A stretch of DNA of 64,000 nucleotides from UKL13-2 sp038321965. Its GTDB lineage: Bacteria; Pseudomonadota; Gammaproteobacteria; Burkholderiales; Usitatibacteraceae. How positions within the stretch are numbered: the first letter of the stretch is position 1; every line of letters begins with the position of its first letter. Location: assembly GCA_038321965.1 (NCBI GenBank), contig JBBQFL010000022.1:1-64000 (forward strand), in the 5' to 3' direction. The notes below the pieces were generated by a model, which was not told where the DNA came from, made no database searches, and worked only from the letters and a program-made list of their open reading frames with translations. Both the position numbers and the translations under genes were made by a program. Shown one piece after another: positions 16,695 through 24,848 of this stretch.

Positions 16695-19600
16695 ATGATG
16701 CCAGCAGAATTTATCGCCAAATGGAAAGACAACAAGCTCTCCGAGCGCGCGGGTGCACAGGCGCACTTTCTCGATCTCTGCGAACTACTCGGCGTCGATA
16801 AGCCAGGCGACCCCGACAACTACTGCTTCGAGCGTGGCGCGAAGAAAACCGGGTCGCTAACGGGCAAGACCGGTTGGGCGGATGTGTGGAAGCGCCAGTG
16901 CTTCGCCTGGGAATACAAGACGCCTGGCACCAATCTTGGCCCGGCGCTGAAGCAGTTGATGACCTACGCGTTGGCGTTGGACAATCCACCGCTGCTGGTC
17001 GTGAGCGACCGCGAGCGGATCGAAATCCACACCCATTTCACCGGCACGCCGTCCGAAGTCGACACCATCGCCATTGGCGACATCGGCACGCCGGAGAATC
17101 TGAAAAAGCTGCGCTGGCTGTTCAGCGACCCCGAACAGTTCAAGCCCAAACGCACCCGCACCGCCATCACCCTGCAGGCCGCCAAGCTGATCGGCGATCT
17201 AGCGTGGGATATGCAGCGACGCAATCACGATCCTCAAAAAGTCGCGCACTTCCTCAACAAAATCATCTTCTGTCTCTTTGCCGAAGACGCCAAAGGCCCG
17301 GCCAGCGAGCCGTTGCTGCCGAACCGTCTGTTCTCGAAAGTGTTGGAAACCGGGCTCAAGGATGTCGAGCGTTTCCAGCGCCAATTGAAGAATCTGTTCG
17401 GTGCCATGTCCAACCGGCACGGCGAGTTCGGCGAGCACATGATCCAGTGGTTTAACGGCGGCTTGTTCGATGACGACCTCACCCTGCCGCTCACCCGCGA
17501 CGATCTCGAAAAACTCACCAACGTCGGCCTGCTCGACTGGAGCGCCATCGAGCCCTCCATCTTCGGCACCCTGTTCGAACGCGGGCTGGACCCGGCAAAG
17601 CGCAGCCAGCTCGGTGCGCACTACACCGATCCCATCTCCATCATGCGTATCGTCAACCCGGTGATCGTCGAGCCGCTGCTAGCCGAATGGGCGGAAGAGA
17701 AGCAACACATCGCCGCGCAGATGGACGTGCTGCACCAACTCGAAAATAGCAGGAAGCCCACCGAGAAAACCAAGGCCACCAATGCGCTCAAAGATGCCAC
17801 GCACCGCTACATCGGCTTCAAGGAGCGGCTGAAGAATTTCAAGGTACTGGACCCGGCTTGCGGTAGCGGCAATTTTCTGTATCTTGCATTGCAAGCGCTG
17901 AAAGATATCGAGCTGCGCGTTGGACTTGAGGCCGAGGCGCTGGGACTGGAGCGTGGTTTTCCGGAAGTCGGGCCGCAGGCGATGCACGGGATCGAGCTCT
18001 CGCCATACGCGGCCGAGCTCGCCAAGGTGACGGTGTGGATCGGCGATATTCAATGGATGTTGAAGCATGGGTTTGCGCCGAGTAGAGAGCCGATATTGAA
18101 AACGCTGGATGGCATCCAATGCCGCGACGCCCTACTCTCCCCTCCCCCCCCGGGAGAGGGGCCGGGGGTGAGGGCAGCCCAAACAACCGCGAAAGAAGGG
18201 CCAGGAACAAGGGCAGCCCCCATACACAATCCACCCCTCCCCGACGACATCAAAGCCTACGCGCGCACCATGCGTTCCACCCCCACCGACGCGGAAGCAT
18301 TCGTGTGGGGCGCGCTACGCGACCGGCGCATGGCAGGATTCAAATTCCGTCGCCAGCATCCAGTGGGCCGCTACATCCTGGATTTCTACTCGCATGATTT
18401 AGCCTTGGCGATCGAACTCGATGGCGGCCAGCATCAGGATGCCGTGCCATACGATCAGACCAGAACTGACGCGCTTGCCGAGAATGGAATTCGTGTCGTG
18501 CGCTTTTGGAACAATGACGTTCTGGCCAATCCGGGCGCGGTGCTTGAAGCGATCTGGAACGAGGTGCATCAGTCACCCTCATCCCCAGCCCTTCTCCCGG
18601 CGGGAGAAGGGAGTCGCCCGGCGGAGTGGCCGACGGTGGACGCGATCATCGGTAATCCGCCGTTTCTTGGTGGTAGCAAGATGCGCGAGCAACTTGGCGT
18701 AGACTATACCGAAGATTTGCGCAACATTTACCAAGGTGTAGTTCCTGGTGGCGCAGACCTCGTATGCTTTTGGTTTGCGAAAGCACAGCAAGCCATTGAA
18801 AGTGGTGGTGCCAAGCGCGCTGGTTTGGTCGCAACGAATTCCATTCGCCAATCCACCAACCGACCAGTGCTGGAACGCATTGTTGCGACCGGAAAAATCT
18901 ACAACGCGTGGAGCGACGAGGAATGGGTGAATGAGGGCGCGGCGGTGCGCGTTTCCATTCTTTGCTTCACTAACAATCAACCTGCGCAAGGTTCGCCGTC
19001 GCCAATGTTCCTGGACGGACGCGAAGTAGGAAACATCAATGCGAACTTGACCGCAACGGAAGTCGGGACCATTTCGTTTAATGTGACGCACGCCAAGCCA
19101 CTCCCGGAAAATGCCGGAATCAGCTTCCAGGGTTCGCAGAAAATTGGCGCATTCGATATCGATGGCGAACTCGCGCGTGCGTGGCTGAAATTACCCAATC
19201 CGCACGGGAATGCGAATAGCGATGTACTCAAGCCAAGCTGGAATGGAATCGACCTTACACGGCGGCCGCGCGACGGATGGATTATCGACTTTGGCACATC
19301 AATGCCCGAAACCGAAGCCGCACTTTATGAAGCGCCTTTTCAACACCTTGTTGAAAACGTGAAAGCCGAACGACTTGAAAACAATCGCGAGTCATATCGA
19401 AAAAACTGGTGGAAGCATGGCGAACCACGCATTGCAATGCGGGCAGCAATTGCACCGCTTGGCCGCTACATCGCGACCCCGGAAGTAGCGAAGCATCGCC
19501 CGTTTGCAATGGTCCATGGTGCTGTTCTACCCGACAAGAAACTGATCGTTATCGCAAGCGATAGCGATACTATCTTTGGTGTTCTGACGTCGTACATTCA

Positions 19601-20129
19601 CGAGTGCTGGACCCTAGCCTTGGGTGGACGGCATGGAGTAGGCAATGATCCCTATTACAACCCAACGCTCTGCTTCCAAACCTTCCCCTTCCCCAAAGGC
19701 CTAACCCCCAACCTAAAACCCGAGCAATACACCAACCCCCACGCCGCCGACATCGCCGCCGCCGCGAAGCGTCTGAACGAACTGCGCGAAAACTGGCTGA
19801 ACCCGCAGGAATGGGTGGACGTGGTGCCGGAAGTCACCGCACTCCCTTCCCCCGCCGGGGGAAGGGCCGGGGATGAGGGCTGCCAACATCAGTACCCCGA
19901 CCGCATCATCCCCAAACCCGAATACGCCAAAGCGATCAGGGTACGCACGCTCACCAATCTCTACAACAAGCGCCAGGCCGGCGACGTGCAATGGCTTGAA
20001 GACGCGCACCGCACACTCGATGCCGCCGTCGCCCGCGCCTACGGCTGGGACGACTACACGCCGCAGATGGCGGACGAGGAGATACTGCGACGGTTGTTGA
20101 AACTGAACTTGGAGCGCACGGCGAAATGA
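16695..20129 (+). CDS. MmeI-like type IIL restriction-modification enzyme with an embedded DUF559 nuclease domain
   Basis: A protein of 1144 aa against about 920 for MmeI. Order seen: N-terminal PD-(D/E)XK nuclease with Asp63...Glu73-Tyr-Lys75 (the MmeI D-X9-EXK spacing); helical linker; GAHYT before the methyltransferase; SAM motif I DPACGSG (386-392); then an extra block of about 160 residues (about 480-640); catalytic motif IV NPPF (654-657); target-recognition region; and the family C-terminus (TLTNLYN...DAAVARAYGWDDY). The extra block is a DUF559/Vsr-like endonuclease domain (about 514-626, with DFYSHD and ELDGGQH) flanked by REP-like repeats in inverted orientation. A third REP-like unit is translated in frame near residue 1050. 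The reading frame is open throughout. The next gene starts inside its stop codon. Confidence 0.85.
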   Translation: MMPAEFIAKWKDNKLSERAGAQAHFLDLCELLGVDKPGDPDNYCFERGAKKTGSLTGKTGWADVWKRQCFAWEYKTPGTNLGPALKQLMTYALALDNPPLLVVSDRERIEIHTHFTGTPSEVDTIAIGDIGTPENLKKLRWLFSDPEQFKPKRTRTAITLQAAKLIGDLAWDMQRRNHDPQKVAHFLNKIIFCLFAEDAKGPASEPLLPNRLFSKVLETGLKDVERFQRQLKNLFGAMSNRHGEFGEHMIQWFNGGLFDDDLTLPLTRDDLEKLTNVGLLDWSAIEPSIFGTLFERGLDPAKRSQLGAHYTDPISIMRIVNPVIVEPLLAEWAEEKQHIAAQMDVLHQLENSRKPTEKTKATNALKDATHRYIGFKERLKNFKVLDPACGSGNFLYLALQALKDIELRVGLEAEALGLERGFPEVGPQAMHGIELSPYAAELAKVTVWIGDIQWMLKHGFAPSREPILKTLDGIQCRDALLSPPPPGEGPGVRAAQTTAKEGPGTRAAPIHNPPLPDDIKAYARTMRSTPTDAEAFVWGALRDRRMAGFKFRRQHPVGRYILDFYSHDLALAIELDGGQHQDAVPYDQTRTDALAENGIRVVRFWNNDVLANPGAVLEAIWNEVHQSPSSPALLPAGEGSRPAEWPTVDAIIGNPPFLGGSKMREQLGVDYTEDLRNIYQGVVPGGADLVCFWFAKAQQAIESGGAKRAGLVATNSIRQSTNRPVLERIVATGKIYNAWSDEEWVNEGAAVRVSILCFTNNQPAQGSPSPMFLDGREVGNINANLTATEVGTISFNVTHAKPLPENAGISFQGSQKIGAFDIDGELARAWLKLPNPHGNANSDVLKPSWNGIDLTRRPRDGWIIDFGTSMPETEAALYEAPFQHLVENVKAERLENNRESYRKNWWKHGEPRIAMRAAIAPLGRYIATPEVAKHRPFAMVHGAVLPDKKLIVIASDSDTIFGVLTSYIHECWTLALGGRHGVGNDPYYNPTLCFQTFPFPKGLTPNLKPEQYTNPHAADIAAAAKRLNELRENWLNPQEWVDVVPEVTALPSPAGGRAGDEGCQHQYPDRIIPKPEYAKAIRVRTLTNLYNKRQAGDVQWLEDAHRTLDAAVARAYGWDDYTPQMADEEILRRLLKLNLERTAK
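18135..18176 (-). repeat. REP-like unit, left flank of DUF559 insert
   Basis: CTCTCCCCTCC...GGGAGAGGGGCC followed by GGGGGTGAGGGCA, translated in frame as LSPPPPGEGPGVRA. A degraded second half-copy (AAGAAGGGCCAGGAACAAGG) follows at 18196-18222. Orientation is opposite to the unit at 18575-18612. Confidence 0.75.
18233..18570 (+). mobile_element. DUF559 endonuclease-domain cassette inserted in the methyltransferase
   Basis: In-frame coding for a DUF559 domain (starting PLPDDIKAYARTMRSTPTD), which normally exists as a free-standing protein of about 120 aa. It lies between two inverted REP-like units in the loop between methyltransferase motifs I and IV. The arrangement suggests capture of a REP-flanked DUF559 gene as one unit. 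No transposase or target-site duplication is evident. Confidence 0.6.
18575..18612 (+). repeat. REP-like unit, right flank of DUF559 insert
   Basis: ACCCTCATCCCCAGCCCTTC followed by TCCCGGCGGGAGAAGGGA: a palindromic core with a CCCTCA-CCC lead-in, translated as SPSSPALLPAGEG. Inverted relative to the unit at 18135. Confidence 0.75.
19841..19880 (-). repeat. REP-like unit in the 3' part of the RM gene
   Basis: CTCCCTTCCCCCGCCGGGGG followed by AAGGGCCGGGGATGAGGGC, translated as LPSPAGGRAGDEG inside an otherwise conserved segment (VPEV...YPDRI). Same orientation as the unit at 18135. Confidence 0.75.
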
Positions 20130-20800
20130 CGAAAAAGGCCGTTTTGAAAACAAATTACGTGTTGGTAGATTTTGAAAATCGTACAGTCAAGTCAATCGCA
20201 TTGCTGGCGGGCGAACAGTTTCGCGTTTACCTTTTTTTGGACAGGAGTAATACCAAGGTCGCGACCGAGCTTGCGATGGGGATGCAGTCGCTGGGTGATC
20301 GCGCCACCTACGTGAGGCTTGAGTCGGCTGGCAAGAACGTGATGGATTTTCATATCGCGTATTACATCGGCGAACTCGCGGCCTCTGACCCGGGCGGGTT
20401 CTTTCACATCATTTCCGGCGACAAGACGTTTGACCTGCTGATCGAACACATCAAGGGCCGGAAGATTTTCGCCGCGCGTTCCGAATCGATTGAGGAAATG
20501 CCGTGCTTCCGCGAGCCGCCCGCGCCTGCCCCCGCGAAGTCCAAGAACAAACCGACAGCGACAGCTACGGAGCCTGATGACCTGATGGAACACTGGATTG
20601 AGCTTGTGTTGGAAGAGCTGATCACGCGCGGCGAATCGCGACCGGTTCGGATGAAGACACTGGTCAGCACCATTCATGCCCGCATCGGCAAGGATCGTTC
20701 CCAAAAAGAGGCGGAAGCGGTCAGGGATGCTCTCGTTGCGCGAAGGATTATTGCGCTAGATGGCGTCAAATTCACATACAAGCTGCCAAGGGTGAAGTAG
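20126..20800 (+). CDS. PIN/NYN-like nuclease-domain protein with C-terminal winged-helix-like region
   Basis: A 224-aa protein. The N-terminal half has the layout of the PIN/NYN (LabA/DUF88-like) RNase fold: VLVDFEN (Asp15, Glu17, Asn18) at the end of strand 1, NVMDFHIAYYIGE (Asp74), and ISGDKTFD (Asp99, Asp103). These are the expected metal-binding acids. A Pro/Ala-rich linker (about 131-150) leads to a basic helical region (about 153-220) resembling a winged helix or OST-HTH-type nucleic-acid binder. Its ATG overlaps the stop of the type IIL restriction-modification gene (ATGA), so expression is coupled. Restriction accessory, RNA-targeting effector or toxin are all possible; none is shown. 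Confidence 0.7.
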   Translation: MTKKAVLKTNYVLVDFENRTVKSIALLAGEQFRVYLFLDRSNTKVATELAMGMQSLGDRATYVRLESAGKNVMDFHIAYYIGELAASDPGGFFHIISGDKTFDLLIEHIKGRKIFAARSESIEEMPCFREPPAPAPAKSKNKPTATATEPDDLMEHWIELVLEELITRGESRPVRMKTLVSTIHARIGKDRSQKEAEAVRDALVARRIIALDGVKFTYKLPRVK

Positions 20801-20844
20801 CGGACTCGAATGCGAAGGAGTATTACGTTTTCGTTCGACGTAAA

Positions 20845-22587
20845 CTAATCATTCGCCAGCTGTAGTAAGGCCTCGGCAAAGTCTTCAGTGAGGTCGTGGC
20901 GGTCAAATAGCACCTGCTTGTTTGCGCTGATCAGCGCACGCAAATCGCGATTCACAGTTGAGTTGCCCGCGGCGTCGATAGCTGTACTGACGTAATCTTC
21001 CACATTCGTGGCAATCAATGCATCGGCATTCATCATGCGCAACATTGCTGCCGTCTGGCGACCCCGCATGAAACGGCCGGGCAGGGTCACCACCGGTACG
21101 TCACCCGCGAACGCGTCCAGGCTGGTGCCGCCGCCTGACCAATGAAACGGATCGAGAATGACATCGGCCAGCCTGAGTGCCTGGCGAAAAGCTTGTTGGC
21201 TCAACCGCGGCAGGAATTTGACTTGCCCTCTGGCGCCAATTGCGCGCTCGGCCAGTGATCGTGTCAGCCGGTCCGCAAACGCCATGGTGATCGCACGACT
21301 GTCTGCCTGAAAGAACACCAGCACGGCGGCGTGATCGCGTTCGAGAATGTCGACAAAGGCTGTGTCCATGTCGGGATGTATCTTGAATAGCGACTGTGGG
21401 CAGAAGTACAATCGGCCAACGGCGGGCAGGCCGAAATCTGCGCGACTGTTCATCGCTGCCACTGTCGGCAACGCGAAGTCGACGCCGATCCCATCGAGCA
21501 GCACGACACGCTCCGAGTAATGCAACTCGTAGTCAGCAGGCTCCATCGACTGGCAACTGAAATAGACGTCGATCATGCTGCTGCCTGTCGTGACCGGATG
21601 TCCCCAGGCGGCGCACTGGATGCGCGCGAGGCGGCAATTGGCGAGCAGGTAAGTACCGCTACTCATGCCGACTTCCGGGTAGATCAGGATATCCAACGCA
21701 TCGCCGCGTATCTGCTGTGCGTTGCTGTGCGCATCTCCCTGCAATCGCACGAAGTGCTCGGCAGCGGCGCCGATACGTGCGGTGACGGCATCGTTGGTCT
21801 GCCCGGTGTAATAGACGAATCGCTCAAATCTCGACGCATCGAGTTGCGTGATCCAGCGCTCAAAATAATTGCCCGCCGTGCAGGCGTAAAACCACTTGCC
21901 GACAAAGCCGACGCGAATTTTCCGGTCGACCGTTGATCGCGGTGAATGAATCGGCGCGGGCTGTCCTGCTTGTTGCCCCGCCCGCAGTGCCGGATCAGCC
22001 GCATCGATCATTGAGCCAAGAATATTGGCGTAGCGGCGCTGCAAGGCTAAGTCATTTTCGCCCTGATAGGCCAACAGGAAATTGGTTCGCGCCAGCCTGA
22101 AGATTTGCGCCGGGTCGCGCTGCAGCGAAGGCAACATTGCCTCAAGCTCAGTCAAGCCCGTTTCAAATTTCTGCCGTTTTGCCGACAGGTCGGGCTTGTC
22201 GGCGTACACCATCGGCAATAGCAGGCGTGCATCGATCTGAAGGGACAAACATGCCGGATGGTGCACTGCGGCCTTCGCGGCAATGTCCCGCGCTTGTTCA
22301 GAGAGCCCCTGCTCCTGTTTCACAAAAACCAGCAGGGACAAGAGAATTTCGTCGGCGCTAAACAGCGCCAGCGCCTGGGAGATCGCTGCTTCTGCGCGCG
22401 GGAATTGTCTGGACTCTGCCAACCATCTTGTCAGCGACCGCCAGGCTGCGAGATCGTGCGGATGGGTGCGTACGCGGGTTTCGTAGAGTTCGATGGCGCC
22501 GGCGACATTGCCAGATCTGTACAGTTCGCTGGCGCGCGCCTCGAACTGGCTAGCCTCTTCCGAATCTGGTTGAACGGCAGTCGGCAC
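20845..22587 (-). CDS. TPR protein with GT41 (OGT/SPINDLY-like) glycosyltransferase domain, 580 aa
   Basis: Residues 1 to about 120 form short TPR-like helices (AIELYETRVRTHPHDLAAW). From about 222 (KIRVGFVGKWF) to the end is a GT41-type catalytic region with ILIYPEVGM, AWGHPVTTG (about 328-336), the CPQSLFKIHPDMD motif holding the conserved Lys, and DPFHWSGGGTSLDAF (about 484-498), the sugar-nucleotide loop. GT41 enzymes transfer sugars such as GlcNAc to Ser/Thr, or Glc to Asn in the HMW1C branch, of cytoplasmic proteins. It is the last gene of the operon, 5 bp after the paralogue upstream, and closer to that 751-aa protein than to the 1336-aa one. Confidence 0.82.
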   Translation of the reverse strand: MPTAVQPDSEEASQFEARASELYRSGNVAGAIELYETRVRTHPHDLAAWRSLTRWLAESRQFPRAEAAISQALALFSADEILLSLLVFVKQEQGLSEQARDIAAKAAVHHPACLSLQIDARLLLPMVYADKPDLSAKRQKFETGLTELEAMLPSLQRDPAQIFRLARTNFLLAYQGENDLALQRRYANILGSMIDAADPALRAGQQAGQPAPIHSPRSTVDRKIRVGFVGKWFYACTAGNYFERWITQLDASRFERFVYYTGQTNDAVTARIGAAAEHFVRLQGDAHSNAQQIRGDALDILIYPEVGMSSGTYLLANCRLARIQCAAWGHPVTTGSSMIDVYFSCQSMEPADYELHYSERVVLLDGIGVDFALPTVAAMNSRADFGLPAVGRLYFCPQSLFKIHPDMDTAFVDILERDHAAVLVFFQADSRAITMAFADRLTRSLAERAIGARGQVKFLPRLSQQAFRQALRLADVILDPFHWSGGGTSLDAFAGDVPVVTLPGRFMRGRQTAAMLRMMNADALIATNVEDYVSTAIDAAGNSTVNRDLRALISANKQVLFDRHDLTEDFAEALLQLAND

Positions 22588-22592
22588 GGCAA

Positions 22593-24848
22593 TTACCCCG
22601 GCAGCGTACTGCCCGTAGGCAGGCCCTCGATCACCTCCCTGCCCAGCGCCTGCAATATCGTGCCGAGCGCCGCTGTCGGCGCCGGGTCATTGAACAATCG
22701 CGCCGTGTTGGCGAGAATTTTCTTCGACATGGCATCGCGATAAGGCCTGTCGGTAGCTACGCGCTTGGCGATCGCCAGATATTCGTCGACGGTAGACGCA
22801 ATCAGCTCTTCTATGCCAAGCAATGTAAGCATTCCCATCGTCTGCCGGCCACGCATAAATTTGCCGGGAAGCGTCACCGTCGGCAGCCCCATCGCCAGCG
22901 CATCGAGCGAAGTATTGCCGCCGGACCAATGCAGCGTATCGATCATCACATCACACACGGCATTTATACGTTTGAAATCGTCGTGACTCGAATAGGGCAG
23001 CAACTTCACACGTCCCTGCGGCGCAACGCCCTGTTCGGCAAATGCCTTTGAGAGACGCGCGACAAAACGCTGCGTCACGCCTTCGTTTTGTCCGGCGAAC
23101 ATCACCAGCACGCCCTGTGGGTCGTTGGCCATCGCCGTTACCAGCACTCGATCATTGGCCGGGTGCACTTTGAACAGCGACTGCGAGCACAGGTACAGAT
23201 TTGCTTTTTCGGGCAATTGATAGTCCGCCCGGGTCCTGGACGCCGCCACGCCCGATACCGTCGGTAACGCGTAGCGCGACCCAATGCCGGGAAGCGTCAG
23301 CAAGCGCTCGTTATAATGCGCCTGCGCATTTACCGGCTCCATGGCCGCACAGGAAAGGTAATAGTCGATGTTTGTGTGTCCGGACGTAACCGGATGTCCC
23401 CAGGCGCTGATCTGCACAGGTGCCAAGCGCAATGCGGCCATGAGGAAGCACATCTTGTCCATCCCCAGCTCCGGATAGATCAGGATATCGAGCGAGTCGG
23501 CAGCGATGCGCTGAGAGAAAAATATGAAATTCTCATCGCCCTGCACATAGTGGTCGGCGTTTTGACGGCACTGCGTGGCCACTACATCGTCGACGACATG
23601 CGTGTGGTAAACGAATACTTCAAACACGCTACGATCCAGATCGGTTATCCAGTTCGCAAAGTAATTGCCAACCGTACTGTTGAAGAAAAAGCGGCTCAAG
23701 AATCCGACGCGGATTCGCCTTCCTGCGACCCTATTGCGCTGTTGCATGTTGATCGCATCCGCCTGCCCGGGCATCGCGTACGCCAAGACCTTGTAGAGAA
23801 ATTCGCCGTAACGGCGCTGCAATTGAGTATCGTCGCCACCCTGATAAGCGAGCAGGAAATTGCTGGGCGCGGCGTTGCCGAATCGTTCGCGATTGACTCC
23901 CTGCGAGAGCGCCTCGACGTTTGCAAGCAGATACTCGACACCTCGTTCATAGCGATCGCGGCAGGCCGCAAGATGCGCTTCGCTGGCGTAGATGTTGGGT
24001 AGCAACAGTGCTGCACGCGCGGTCGTCATCAAATCATTCGGTCGCAATTCCAGGGAACGCTGATACGCGTCCAGCGCACCGAGCAGATCGTCACGACCAG
24101 TGAGAAGGTCGCCCAGCCAGGTCCACAGCTCCGCGCGCCCGGGTGAAAGTGCCAGCGCGCTGCGGATGATTTTTTCAGCGTCGTCCTGCCGCTTGAGCTT
24201 GCATAGCACCAGGGCCATCAGTAGCGAGGATTCGACGAGATCCGGTTTCAATCGCAACGCATTGGCCAATGCCTCTTGCGCCGCCTGTGGGTCGCCCAGC
24301 ATGTTGTGCGCGGTCGCGAGCAAGTGATGTCCGTGCGCATAGTCTGGCTGTAGTTCCATGGCGCGTTTGGCGGAGTTCACGGCCTCATGCAACTGCAGCA
24401 GGCGCATCTGCGCGACGGCAAGATTTGCGTAGGCTCGGGCATATTGCGGGTTGTCGCGTACGGCCTGCATAAACGCAAGACTGGCCTCTTCGATCCTGCC
24501 CAGATCGGAAAGCAATATGCCAAGGTTATTGTGCGCCTGTGAGAAAGCGGGGCGCAGGCGGATCGCCCGTCGCAACAACTCAACAGCGCCATCAAGCTTG
24601 CCGAGATCCTGTTCGATATTGGCCGCGGTCAGGTGGAAGTCTGCGTTTTGCGGATCGAGGTCCATGGCACGGCGCATCGAAGTCTGCGCGGCGACCAGTT
24701 TTCCCGTACGAACGTTGGCCATCGCTAGCAGGCTAAATGCTTCGGCGTTGGTGGGCTCTATAGCCGTCAGCGTCGATAGCTGCTGTAGCGCGAGTTCAGT
24801 CTTTCCACTTTGAAGTGATGTCCTCGCCTCAATGAGTGGTGTGTTCAC
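22593..24848 (-). CDS. TPR protein with GT41 (OGT/SPINDLY-like) glycosyltransferase domain, 751 aa
   Basis: Residues 1 to about 300 contain six to seven TPR units (for example AELLRRAIRL-type and AYANLAVAQMRLLQLHEAV repeats). The GT41 region runs from about 378 (RRIRVGFLSRFF) to 740, with ILIYPELGMDK, SAWGHPVTSG (about 481-490), CSQSLFKVHPAND (about 558) and DTLHWSGGNTSLDAL (about 641-655). It is cytoplasmic by absence of a signal peptide. Its ATG overlaps the stop of the large 1336-aa gene by 4 bp, and the 580-aa gene starts 5 bp after its stop, so the three are one translation-coupled block. TPRs probably present the acceptor protein. Donor sugar and acceptor are unknown. Confidence 0.85.
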   Translation of the reverse strand: MNTPLIEARTSLQSGKTELALQQLSTLTAIEPTNAEAFSLLAMANVRTGKLVAAQTSMRRAMDLDPQNADFHLTAANIEQDLGKLDGAVELLRRAIRLRPAFSQAHNNLGILLSDLGRIEEASLAFMQAVRDNPQYARAYANLAVAQMRLLQLHEAVNSAKRAMELQPDYAHGHHLLATAHNMLGDPQAAQEALANALRLKPDLVESSLLMALVLCKLKRQDDAEKIIRSALALSPGRAELWTWLGDLLTGRDDLLGALDAYQRSLELRPNDLMTTARAALLLPNIYASEAHLAACRDRYERGVEYLLANVEALSQGVNRERFGNAAPSNFLLAYQGGDDTQLQRRYGEFLYKVLAYAMPGQADAINMQQRNRVAGRRIRVGFLSRFFFNSTVGNYFANWITDLDRSVFEVFVYHTHVVDDVVATQCRQNADHYVQGDENFIFFSQRIAADSLDILIYPELGMDKMCFLMAALRLAPVQISAWGHPVTSGHTNIDYYLSCAAMEPVNAQAHYNERLLTLPGIGSRYALPTVSGVAASRTRADYQLPEKANLYLCSQSLFKVHPANDRVLVTAMANDPQGVLVMFAGQNEGVTQRFVARLSKAFAEQGVAPQGRVKLLPYSSHDDFKRINAVCDVMIDTLHWSGGNTSLDALAMGLPTVTLPGKFMRGRQTMGMLTLLGIEELIASTVDEYLAIAKRVATDRPYRDAMSKKILANTARLFNDPAPTAALGTILQALGREVIEGLPTGSTLPG

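Noticed and set aside
23316..24002. 228-aa plus-strand frame inside the 751-aa GT41 gene
   Set aside because: Antisense shadow; the sense frame has TPR and GT41 motifs.
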